Origin: Candidatus Cloacimonadota bacterium
GTDB taxonomy: Bacteria; Cloacimonadota; Cloacimonadia; Cloacimonadales; JAIOQZ01
Reading direction: 5' to 3'
Assembly (NCBI GenBank): GCA_021108395.1
Contig: JAIOQZ010000025.1
Coordinates: forward strand, 1 to 44,389
Length of the DNA: 44,389 nt
In this document: positions 6,663 to 14,481 of the stretch, piece by piece
Position numbering within the stretch: position 1 is the first letter of the stretch
How the letters are laid out: every line of letters starts with the position of its first letter
Made by a program: the position numbers and the translations under genes
The notes under the pieces: model-generated
Databases searched by the model: none
What the model was told of the DNA's origin: nothing
What the model saw: only the letters and a program-made list of their open reading frames with translations

Positions 6663-9161
6663 CTATTTGAGCAGCAGGCCTTTGCGCACCATAGTGGCGT
6701 TGTCGGTTTCGAGACGGAACAGATAGATGCCGCTGGCGACTGGTGCGCCGTGACTATTCTGGCCGTCCCAGACAACGCTGTGTGTTCCGGCCGGCAGGTC
6801 GGTGTTTACCAGCGTGGCCACCAATTGCCCGCGAGTGTTGAACACACGCAGGTTCACGGCGCCTGGATGCGCCAGGTCGAAGGCGACGCGGGTTTCGGGA
6901 TTGAACGGATTGGGGTAGTTGCCTCGTAGCCTGGTGAACGCATCCACATCGCCATTTGTCAGATCGAGCGGGTAGTCCATGTAGATGGTGAAATCGTCGA
7001 TGTAGATGCCGTCGTCGGTGACGTATGTGTCTGTTTCAAAGCGGAAGCGGAGCTGAATTTGCTGGCCGCAGAACTGATTGAGGCTGAACTGTTGCTGCGC
7101 CCAGTCATTCTCGCCGGAAAGGCTGCCCAGGCTGGTCCATTGTGTCTGGCCAACTTGCCGAGCTTGGAGGTAGCAGTAGTCGTAGCCGGATTCGATATCC
7201 CACTTTGCCCAGAATGACACGCTGGCGTTTTCTGCGGTGGTGAGGTCGATGTCCTGGGCGAGCGTGGCGGAGGTGTTGCTGTTGTTGCCGTAGTTTCCGG
7301 TGGGACTGTCGGTGAGACTGTGGCTTGGCGAGTGCGATTCGTTGGTGGTGGTGTTCCACGAGCCGGTGGTTGTCCAGTTGTCCAGGCCGCTCTCGAAGTC
7401 ATCGGCAAAGGCAGGGGGAAAGAGGGGAATCTGCACGCTGCCGCCTGGCGTCACCTCGACCCAGTCGCGCCACATGCCGTAACCCTCGCGGGTCACTTCC
7501 AGCTCGTAGGAGCCATACGCGATGCTAACAAAGGAGAACGAGCCGTCGGCGGGGGTGGTTACCGGGTCGAACGGTGTGCCGAGCATGGTCACGGTGGCAT
7601 CGGCCAGGCCATTGCCGGTCACCGCGTCATAGACCGTACCCGTGAACGTGGTGGTGCCTACAGGCGTGAGCGCCACATCCTGGATGGTGCGGGCATCGTC
7701 GGTGATGGTCACGTCGAAGCTTTGGGAGGCATAGCCGTAGGCGCGGTACTCGACCGTCCAGTCGCCGGGCGGCAGCATGCGCCAATAGCGGCCCCAAGTC
7801 TCGTCGGCGAGCATGGGATGGCGGAACTCGCCCGTGTCGTCGATTCCCTCCACGAACACCTCGGCCTGTACTGGCGGCCCTGTGTCGGCGTCGATGATGT
7901 GGCCCGTGAGGGTGGCGTAGTCGATGCGGTCGAGCATCAGCATGGCGCCGGGGATGTTGTCGTCGGTGATGGTACCAATCTGGCTCTGCGGGGGGATGAA
8001 CTGCGTGGCCAACTCGATTGTGTAGGCAAAGATGCCAAAAAGGCCATAGGCCCAATCTGTCGTGTCGCCCATGGTGGGGTAGAGGCCATAGGACGGCCCG
8101 CCCGTGTAGTGTCCGCCGTACAGGGCGTCGATGGCCGCGGCGACTTCCATGGCCAGTCCAGAGAGTGCGACGACATCCGGGGTGTAGATGTCTTCGGCAT
8201 AGGCGTAGGGATAGAGCACGAGCTCGCTGTAGGAGTGATAGGTGAAGCCCAGCACGAAATGGTGCGCCGAAACGAGATCGCGGATGGCCTGCGATTCGGG
8301 TTCGGAGAACGCCTCGGGGCCGTGATAAGTGACGCCGTTGGGATTGTCGGTGCTGCCCACGTTGCCCCACATAAAGCCATAGTTGCGGTTGAGGTCAACG
8401 CCGTCGTCGCCGGTACCGGTGCCGTAGTCGCTGTCGAATGTATGGTTGTCGTTGTTGTCGCGGATGTTCTTGCGCCACCAGATGTCGGTCTGGTCCAGCA
8501 CGATCTTGTGGCCGTCAGGGTTCAGTAGCGGGATGAACCACAGCGTCTTCGAGTCGATGTCGTCGGTGATTTCGGGATCGGTACCGTAGTTGTCGAGCAT
8601 GTGTTCGAGCAGGCCCAGCACCACCTCGGCGCTGATGGGTTCGCGGGCGTGGTGCTCGCCGATGAAGAAAATGTGCGGTTCGTCTTCATCCACTGCCACG
8701 TTGGCTGAGACCTTGAGCGCCCATAGCTCGTGGTCATCGAAGGGGTCGTAGTAGGTGTGTCCCTGGGCCGAGTAGAAGGGACCCCAGCTGTCGCCGATGT
8801 CGAACAGGGCGCACAGGTCTGGGTAGTCGGCCACGCACTGTTGCAGAATGGCGAGCGTCTCGTCGTAATCATGGTAGCCGGGGATGGGGCGGCCCGCGTC
8901 GGGGGTGAGGTTGTCGCGCATCTGCTGCTCGGTGATGTGCACGGTGACGTTGTAACCGGCGGCGAGCAGAGCGTCGTATTCGCTGCGCGGCATCACCACG
9001 TCGAGGTATTCGCCGGGACGGTGGGCGGCCACGTCGTGGTCGGCGTTGCAGTAGGTGGCCAGAATGGCCTGCGTGGGTTGCGGGAAGCGAGCCACGAGGG
9101 ATTCTTCGGCGAACAGCCAGGTGCACATGGCCAGTAGAATAATAATGATAAAGTGTCGCAT
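6663..9161 (-). CDS. Secreted M14 zinc carboxypeptidase with CTD sorting domain
   Basis: 832 aa. Signal peptide 1-18. The M14 domain (about 95-390) has zinc ligands His171/Glu174 in HHAREP and His309 in TYHSYSE, substrate residues NPDG (214-217) and DLNRN (256-260), and the general base Glu383 in YTIEL. Two carboxypeptidase-regulatory-like Ig domains follow (about 415-590, GHIIDADTG and GTVYDAVTGNGL), then a MAM/lectin-like jelly roll (about 590-740) and the FlgD/T9SS-like tail NYPNPFNPETRV...GIYLFRL...VRKGLLLK. It probably degrades peptides extracellularly or on the cell surface. Similar to carboxypeptidase T of Bacteroidota. Palindromic element copy 1 lies just after its stop. Confidence 0.92.
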   Translation of the reverse strand: MRHFIIIILLAMCTWLFAEESLVARFPQPTQAILATYCNADHDVAAHRPGEYLDVVMPRSEYDALLAAGYNVTVHITEQQMRDNLTPDAGRPIPGYHDYDETLAILQQCVADYPDLCALFDIGDSWGPFYSAQGHTYYDPFDDHELWALKVSANVAVDEDEPHIFFIGEHHAREPISAEVVLGLLEHMLDNYGTDPEITDDIDSKTLWFIPLLNPDGHKIVLDQTDIWWRKNIRDNNDNHTFDSDYGTGTGDDGVDLNRNYGFMWGNVGSTDNPNGVTYHGPEAFSEPESQAIRDLVSAHHFVLGFTYHSYSELVLYPYAYAEDIYTPDVVALSGLAMEVAAAIDALYGGHYTGGPSYGLYPTMGDTTDWAYGLFGIFAYTIELATQFIPPQSQIGTITDDNIPGAMLMLDRIDYATLTGHIIDADTGPPVQAEVFVEGIDDTGEFRHPMLADETWGRYWRMLPPGDWTVEYRAYGYASQSFDVTITDDARTIQDVALTPVGTTTFTGTVYDAVTGNGLADATVTMLGTPFDPVTTPADGSFSFVSIAYGSYELEVTREGYGMWRDWVEVTPGGSVQIPLFPPAFADDFESGLDNWTTTGSWNTTTNESHSPSHSLTDSPTGNYGNNSNTSATLAQDIDLTTAENASVSFWAKWDIESGYDYCYLQARQVGQTQWTSLGSLSGENDWAQQQFSLNQFCGQQIQLRFRFETDTYVTDDGIYIDDFTIYMDYPLDLTNGDVDAFTRLRGNYPNPFNPETRVAFDLAHPGAVNLRVFNTRGQLVATLVNTDLPAGTHSVVWDGQNSHGAPVASGIYLFRLETDNATMVRKGLLLK

Positions 9162-9240
9162 ATAAGTGCTCCTTAGATGTCTGTTGATATTTCTCCAATA
9201 AAAAAGGATACATTTTTTATTCCAATCAAGGGCATGATTT

Positions 9241-9264
9241 GTCTGAATCAGGATTTACAGGATT
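9241..9264. repeat. Heptad-type intergenic repeat fragment (GGATTTACAGGATT)
   Basis: The stretch begins GTCTGAATCAGGATTTAC and continues AGGATT. This GGATTNN-period sequence resembles a dispersed intergenic repeat I recall from many bacterial genomes. A single short copy lies in the divergent 193-bp spacer between the carboxypeptidase and the HEAT-like gene. No other feature in that spacer is clear. Confidence 0.4.
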
Positions 9265-9354
9265 GGGGGCGCACAACTGGCCAAGTCTCCAATTTTAATC
9301 TTGTCATAATTATTTGCTGACATACAACATGTTCTATCATATAAGGGGGATACA

Positions 9355-11694
9355 ATGAGACTTGGAATAATGGCGCTCGTACTATTTGTTCTTACTTCAT
9401 CCTTGCTGTTTGCACAGCAAAACGATTCGGAAGTACCCCAACTGGATTTTGAAAAGATAAACGCTCGGTATCATACAAATCGCTGCAACAACGATTATGA
9501 AATCCTGTCCACTTTCACCTCAATCGAACTTTTTGAACTACTCTTTGAGTTTGCTTTAGATGGCTCCAGTCACGTCGGTGAGTCCATGAAAAGCGTAACT
9601 AACCACATTCTCGGAATACCCGACAAGCAGAATTATGAAATTGCCATTATTGAATGGATTGGCAAAGAAAACTATCCTCCCGTGTTCAGACGGATATTAA
9701 TCGATCTTGCAGAAGAATGGATAAAAATTGAAAATCCAAACTACGCCAGATTTCAGGAGGTCCTGATCAAAGTTGCTTTTGAGAATGCAACAGATTTGTA
9801 TCTGAGGAGATCTGCTGTCAGCAGTATGGATGTGGAAGACTCAGCATCTCAGCAGGTTTTGTCAGATTTGTATGATCAAACAGATGATCAAGCGCTTAAA
9901 AGGCACATTTTATGGAAGATGCGATTTGCCAGGAGCCCCGCTTTGGAGGATAGATTAGCTCCGATACTGGCAAATCCACATGAGTACGATGAGAAATTCC
10001 TGAAGAGCGCAATACAGTTTACACGCCCTGATTTCGATTTTCTTGATGAGTTGGTTGCTATTGCCCAGGATACCGAATCTGAATCGATATTTTGTGAGAC
10101 TATGAGAGCTCTTGGTAGAATGAACACTCCAGAAGCTGTAATTGCCTTTATCAATTCTTGGGGAAGGTTGGGACACAGCGATACTCCTGCCCCGGTAATG
10201 AGGTCTGACCCTGCAAGGAAGCCTGTCTCTGGAAGGAAGCCTGTCCGATCAAGGCTGCCTTACACCAGATTGATACTTGCTGGTGATCTGATGCTCCGAC
10301 CTTTTCACACAGCCGTAGAAGAGATGCTTACACCTGAGCAGAGCGATGAATTCATTATATACGGTCTCAAGGCTGTGCGGATAGGAGGATTACGTATTGA
10401 AATGGATGTGATCGAAAAAATCAAGTCAGAAGCAGGTAATCCTGAAGTTCAGGATGAGTGTGATTTGACCCTTGAATTTCTACTGAATAACCAGGAAAAT
10501 CGCAATGAGGATAGAGAAAGGAGTGTTACAGGAATATTTGGAGATAGAAAAGAGCCACCAAAATTCGTGTGTGTGCATCTGAGCGATTCGTATATGTCAG
10601 AACTGGATTTTGAGAAAATTGACGCTCGATATCATACAACTCGTTACAAACAGGATATTGCTGTTCTTTGGGCTATGACCGCAGTCGAGCTTTTTGAATT
10701 GGCCTATGAGCTTGTTATAGACCATCCTGACAGAGGTAGAAATGGCGCAATGGACATACATCCGTATGTGACAACTGTTCTGTTTGAGAAAAATTATAGC
10801 AAAGCGCTGATACAGTGGATCGGCGACGAAACCTATCATCCAAAGTTCAGATTATATTTGTTGGATATGGCAGGATTCTGGATAAACAGTGAATGTGCAA
10901 ACTACGCCAGATATCAGGAAGTCTTGCTGAAAGTTGCTTTTGAGAAGGAATCAGAAGTGTATCTAAGAAGCTATGTACTCAATTTTATAGATTGGGAAGA
11001 CTACGCATCTCCGCAGGTTTTGTCAGACCTGTATGATCAGACAGAGGAGCCAAGTCTAAAACGACAGGTTTTGTCGAGGATGAGAATGGTAGAAAGCCCT
11101 GCCCTTGAGGAAAAGATTAGCACCATTCTGACAAATCCATCTGACTACGATGAAGCATTCCTGAAATGCGCAATGGACAGCATGCTGCCCGATTTTGATG
11201 ATAATTATATTGATGAGCTGGTTATTATTGCCAGAGATACGGAATCCGTAAATATATACCATGTTGTTCTAAGCTCTCTAAATAGAATGAACACCCCAGA
11301 AGCTATAATTGCACTGATTAATTCTCTGGGAAGGTTTGGTTACAACACAACGCCTGGTTACATTCCTTGGACAACTTCTTCGTATAGTTCAATATGGAGA
11401 AGACATCTTCCTGAGTTGCTGTGGCATTCTCAGATAACAGTAGAAAGGATGCTTACACTTGGGCAGAGCGATGAATTCCTGATATATGGCCTCAGGGCAG
11501 TGCGGATTGGATATCTACACATTGAAATGGGAGTAATCGAAAAAATCAAGTCTGAAACAGATAATGCTGAGATCAGGGCTGAGTGTGATATGACATTGGA
11601 ATACCTTATTGAAAACCAGAAAAAACACAATAAAGACACAATGAGGAAAGGGCAACTGAATTGGACCAAACGCCACGAGGATAATAAGCGGTGA
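9355..11694 (+). CDS. Exported HEAT-like repeat protein with internal duplication
   Basis: 779 aa. Signal peptide 1-20 (MRLGIMALVLFVLTSSLLFA). RBS AAGGGGGATACA precedes the ATG. The mature protein is two similar halves: residues about 30-404 (from LDFEKINARYHTNR) and about 417-765 (from LDFEKIDARYHTTR), each ending in a (L/M)TLE(F/Y)L(L/I)(N/E)NQ motif. Each half consists of helical pairs such as QVLSDLYDQT and IALINSLGR, suggesting HEAT/ARM-like solenoid repeats. No catalytic motif is visible. The gene is clearly AT-richer than its neighbours, which hints at transfer. Function unknown. Confidence 0.8.
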   Translation: MRLGIMALVLFVLTSSLLFAQQNDSEVPQLDFEKINARYHTNRCNNDYEILSTFTSIELFELLFEFALDGSSHVGESMKSVTNHILGIPDKQNYEIAIIEWIGKENYPPVFRRILIDLAEEWIKIENPNYARFQEVLIKVAFENATDLYLRRSAVSSMDVEDSASQQVLSDLYDQTDDQALKRHILWKMRFARSPALEDRLAPILANPHEYDEKFLKSAIQFTRPDFDFLDELVAIAQDTESESIFCETMRALGRMNTPEAVIAFINSWGRLGHSDTPAPVMRSDPARKPVSGRKPVRSRLPYTRLILAGDLMLRPFHTAVEEMLTPEQSDEFIIYGLKAVRIGGLRIEMDVIEKIKSEAGNPEVQDECDLTLEFLLNNQENRNEDRERSVTGIFGDRKEPPKFVCVHLSDSYMSELDFEKIDARYHTTRYKQDIAVLWAMTAVELFELAYELVIDHPDRGRNGAMDIHPYVTTVLFEKNYSKALIQWIGDETYHPKFRLYLLDMAGFWINSECANYARYQEVLLKVAFEKESEVYLRSYVLNFIDWEDYASPQVLSDLYDQTEEPSLKRQVLSRMRMVESPALEEKISTILTNPSDYDEAFLKCAMDSMLPDFDDNYIDELVIIARDTESVNIYHVVLSSLNRMNTPEAIIALINSLGRFGYNTTPGYIPWTTSSYSSIWRRHLPELLWHSQITVERMLTLGQSDEFLIYGLRAVRIGYLHIEMGVIEKIKSETDNAEIRAECDMTLEYLIENQKKHNKDTMRKGQLNWTKRHEDNKR

Positions 11695-11700
11695 ATAATG

Positions 11701-11734
11701 AAAAAGCCCCTATGGTCAATCATGCTTAGGGCTT
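11701..11734 (-). terminator. Possible antisense-strand terminator hairpin
   Basis: AAGCCCCTA (11704-11712) pairs with TAGGGCTT (11727-11734) with one bulged C. The minus strand then runs into TTTTTC (11700-11705), so the T-tract polarity points leftwards. It would stop transcripts running antisense through 11782-13752 from the convergent cluster. It could also be a chance or plus-strand hairpin after the HEAT-like gene. Confidence 0.3.
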
Positions 11735-11781
11735 GCTCTACCGCTGTAGATGCCCGGAGAGGGGCACAACAGGGAGAATAG

Positions 11782-13752
11782 TTGAAAGTCGCTATATACA
11801 TCTCGAATCACGGCTACGGCCATGCCACCCGCATGGCGGCGCTGGCGCAGACGCTCAACGAGGCGGGCATCGTCTGCTGGCTGTGCACCGACCGCCCGGC
11901 GTTTCTGTTCGCCGGCCTCGACCCCCAGCTCACGCTCCAGCGCAGGGTCAGCCTCGACTTTGGCCTGGTGCAACACGGCTGGAGAACCGCCGACGCCACA
12001 GCTACACTGGCGGGACTGAACGAGCTATGGTCGCGCCGCGAAGACCTGCTGGCGACTGAGGCGGCCTTTCTGCGCCGCGAGCGCATCGACCTCGTGGTGG
12101 GCGACATCCCGCCGCTTGCGTTCGAGGCGGCGGCGCGAGCCGGGGTACCCTCGGTGGCGATGTCCAACTTCGACTGGCCATTCATCTATCGCAATGTGCT
12201 GGGCGGGGTGAAGGCCGAGCAGGCGCTCGCCCGCGTCGAGCGTGCCTGCGCCCATGCCGGTCTGGCGCTGCGATTGCCGTTTTCGAGTCGGCGGAGCATG
12301 GCGTCGTTCCCGCGAATCGAGTCATTCGGCCTGTTGACGCGCAAGGCGAACACGCGACGGGCGTCGGTTCGCCGCCAACTGGGCGTGAGTGACGATACGC
12401 TGCTGGTTCTCGCGCTTTTCGGTGGCATGGGCGGCTCGACGGTTGATTTCGCCGCGCTGTGTGCCCAGCCGAACGTGCAGGTTCTGGCGGTGGAAGCCGG
12501 GCCTCCCGCAGACAACTACCGCGTGCTGCCCCGCAGCGCCGACCTGCCGTCGCTGCTGCCAGCGGTGGATCTCGTGCTTACCAAGCTGGGCTACAGCACA
12601 CTGGCGGAGTGCGTTGTGGCCGGAGCGCCGCTGCTGTGCACTCACCGCGACAGCCAGCCCGAGGACGTTCTGCTCAGTGACGGCCTGCGCGAGATGAACC
12701 ACCCGCATCAGCTGGTGTCTCCCAGTGAACTGGCAGGCCTCGATTGGCCGCAGGCGCTGGACTGGGTGCGGCGGACAAAGCGGTCTCGTGGCCGCGCCAC
12801 TGCCAACCGCGAAGTCGCCCGACGCTGCGTGCGCCACGCTTTCGAGAATAGGCCGCCCATCCAGGCCGTGCTGGATGTGGGCAGCAACAACATCTTGTTG
12901 CTGTGGGGGCGCCGTGAGGGTGAGCGCATAGTGGCCGACCACCGCGCCAGCGCCGTCAGTGCCCTGGGTCGTGGCATGAGGGGCGACCGCCTCACCACCG
13001 CCGGACTGCGCCGCACCCGCCGCATCCTCGACCGCTATATCGCCATGAGCCGCGCCGTCACCGACGACATCCACGTCTATGCCACCAGTGCTGCCCGCGA
13101 GGCCGCCAACATCGGCGAGCTGGCCGACTGGCTGCGACGGCGGCACGGCGTGGCGCTACGCATTCTCAGCGAGGAGGAGGAAGCCCGCTGCGGCGGACTG
13201 GCCGCGGCGTCGGCGTTTGCGGGGCGGCTGTTCACCTTCGACATCGGCGGCGGCAGCACCGAGTGTACGCTTGTCGAGGACGGCGAGGTGGTGCGCTGGG
13301 CGAGTTTGCCGGTGGGGTTGCGGCGACTGGAGAGCATGTTCGGCGCGGATGGGCAGGCACGGCGCGACTACATGCGCCTGCACCTGGAGGCGCTGGTCGA
13401 CTGGAACCTGGACAACGCGCGGCCTGTGGGACTGGGCGGAACCGTGTGCAATCTGGCCGCCGTGAAGCTGGGGCAAGTGCGCTACGCTGCCGACGCCGTG
13501 CATGGCTCGCAGCTCTCCGCCGCCGACCTGACGCGCTACTCCCGCGAGCTATGCGCCATGCGCGACGCCGACATCGCTCGGCTGATGCCGTTCGAGCCAA
13601 GCCGCGCACGACTGGTGCGCGTTGGCGTGGAGTGGATGGCCATGTTGCTAATGCGCGCCACAGGCGAAGGCAGGGGCGCCATCGCCGTCTGCGACCGCGG
13701 GATGCCGTTCGGGTATCTGATGTTGCTGGGGAGGGAGGCTACAACCTTGTGA
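11782..13752 (+). CDS. Glycosyltransferase-like (L-arabinokinase N-terminal type) / Ppx-GppA phosphatase fusion
   Basis: 656 aa, TTG start with AGGGAG six bases upstream. Residues 1-350 resemble the MurG-like GT-B module at the N-terminus of L-arabinokinases: YISNHGYGHATRMAALAQTL, CTDRPAFLFAG, LDFGLVQHGW, ATEAAFLRRERIDLVVGDIP, MSNFDWPFIYRN, and a C-terminal donor lobe ALFGGMGGS...TKLGYSTLAECVVAGAPL. Residues about 360-656 are an ASKHA-fold Ppx/GppA domain: LDVGSNN (364), ATSAAREAAN, SEEEEARCG, FDIGGGSTE, LPVGLRRLE, GLGGTVCNLA and VHGSQLS. Family knowledge predicts exopolyphosphatase or pppGpp hydrolase activity for the second half. No internal stop, frameshift or start signal separates the halves. 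It overlaps the convergent lipoprotein gene by 14 bp. Confidence 0.85.
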   Translation: MKVAIYISNHGYGHATRMAALAQTLNEAGIVCWLCTDRPAFLFAGLDPQLTLQRRVSLDFGLVQHGWRTADATATLAGLNELWSRREDLLATEAAFLRRERIDLVVGDIPPLAFEAAARAGVPSVAMSNFDWPFIYRNVLGGVKAEQALARVERACAHAGLALRLPFSSRRSMASFPRIESFGLLTRKANTRRASVRRQLGVSDDTLLVLALFGGMGGSTVDFAALCAQPNVQVLAVEAGPPADNYRVLPRSADLPSLLPAVDLVLTKLGYSTLAECVVAGAPLLCTHRDSQPEDVLLSDGLREMNHPHQLVSPSELAGLDWPQALDWVRRTKRSRGRATANREVARRCVRHAFENRPPIQAVLDVGSNNILLLWGRREGERIVADHRASAVSALGRGMRGDRLTTAGLRRTRRILDRYIAMSRAVTDDIHVYATSAAREAANIGELADWLRRRHGVALRILSEEEEARCGGLAAASAFAGRLFTFDIGGGSTECTLVEDGEVVRWASLPVGLRRLESMFGADGQARRDYMRLHLEALVDWNLDNARPVGLGGTVCNLAAVKLGQVRYAADAVHGSQLSAADLTRYSRELCAMRDADIARLMPFEPSRARLVRVGVEWMAMLLMRATGEGRGAIAVCDRGMPFGYLMLLGREATTL

Positions 13753-14434
13753 TGCTGCTCGCGCCGGAAACCTCCTGCTTGATAATCCTCGCATCGCCGC
13801 GATAGCGAACCTCGCAGGCGCCGCTCGCTACGAGCGACAACGACTCGCTCACGCTCACCTCTATCTCGGCTGCCCCGGCCGCTTCGATGACGGTGGAGCG
13901 GGTCTGCAACTCGAACGCTTCAACTTCGCCGGCTCCGGCTATCTCGATCATGAAGACATCGGCGCGGCCACGCAGCCAGAGGTCACCGGCGCCGGCCACT
14001 TTGAGCGACAGTGAGTCGGTGTCCACCTCGAGGTCGATTTCCCCCGCTCCGGCCACGCGTAATTCGAGATGCGGCACCCGCAGTGGTGTGGTGGCTTCGA
14101 TTTCACCGGCGCCGAGCACCGCTATCCGGTTAATTTCGCGCACGGTGACGTGATAGACGATGGGCTTGGTGGGGCGGACAAACAGCTTGCGCTTCATGCC
14201 GATAATGAGCTCGTCGCCTTCCACGCGGGCGTGCACACGCTCGATGATGTTGTCCTCCGCCTCGATCACCAGCGATTCATGATCGCCCTGCGTAATGATA
14301 ATGGCGCCCAGCCCGTGCAACTCGATTCGCTGAAAGTCCGACACGTCGCACTGCCGCGTGACGACGTTGCCAGAACCTTTGACGCAGCCTGTCAGCGACA
14401 GAGCCAGAAGCAGAAATCCAGTTATGTAGCGCAT
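13739..14434 (-). CDS. DUF2807 (GIN-domain) repeat lipoprotein
   Basis: 231 aa from the ATG at 14434, with GGAGG four bases upstream; the longer open frame runs into the nfnB-like gene and is not used. Signal peptide with lipobox LTGC at about 14-17. The mature part starts GSGNVVTRQCDVSDFQRIEL, typical of the 'head GIN' DUF2807 beta-solenoid. Seven turns carry a GAG-type motif (LGAGEIEA, AGAGEIDL, AGAGDLWL, AGAGEVEA, AGAAEIEV, SGACEVRY, SGASSITRL), about 20 residues apart. It probably sits on the outer membrane or faces the periplasm. It is the last gene after the NfnAB-type cluster, separated by a hairpin, so cotranscription is uncertain. Confidence 0.88.
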   Translation of the reverse strand: MRYITGFLLLALSLTGCVKGSGNVVTRQCDVSDFQRIELHGLGAIIITQGDHESLVIEAEDNIIERVHARVEGDELIIGMKRKLFVRPTKPIVYHVTVREINRIAVLGAGEIEATTPLRVPHLELRVAGAGEIDLEVDTDSLSLKVAGAGDLWLRGRADVFMIEIAGAGEVEAFELQTRSTVIEAAGAAEIEVSVSESLSLVASGACEVRYRGDARIIKQEVSGASSITRL

Positions 14435-14453
14435 GTGGCCTCCAAAAGTAGTC

Positions 14454-14475
14454 GGGGCTGCCCGCAGACAGCCCC
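14454..14475 (-). terminator. Hairpin between nfnB-like gene and DUF2807 gene
   Basis: GGGGCTG (14454-14460) and CAGCCCC (14469-14475) form a 7-bp GC-rich stem, followed on the minus strand by GACTACTTTTGG. The short T-run suggests a weak terminator or attenuator. Confidence 0.45.
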
Positions 14476-14481
14476 CAACGC

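Noticed and set aside
7320-8528. 402-codon plus-strand open frame inside the carboxypeptidase region
   Set aside because: Mirror of a strong M14 domain with catalytic residues on the minus strand; no RBS or recognisable domain.
9300-9354. CTGACA-N17-TATAAG as promoter for the HEAT-like gene
   Set aside because: The predicted transcription start would fall between the RBS and the ATG, leaving no RBS in the transcript; not convincing.
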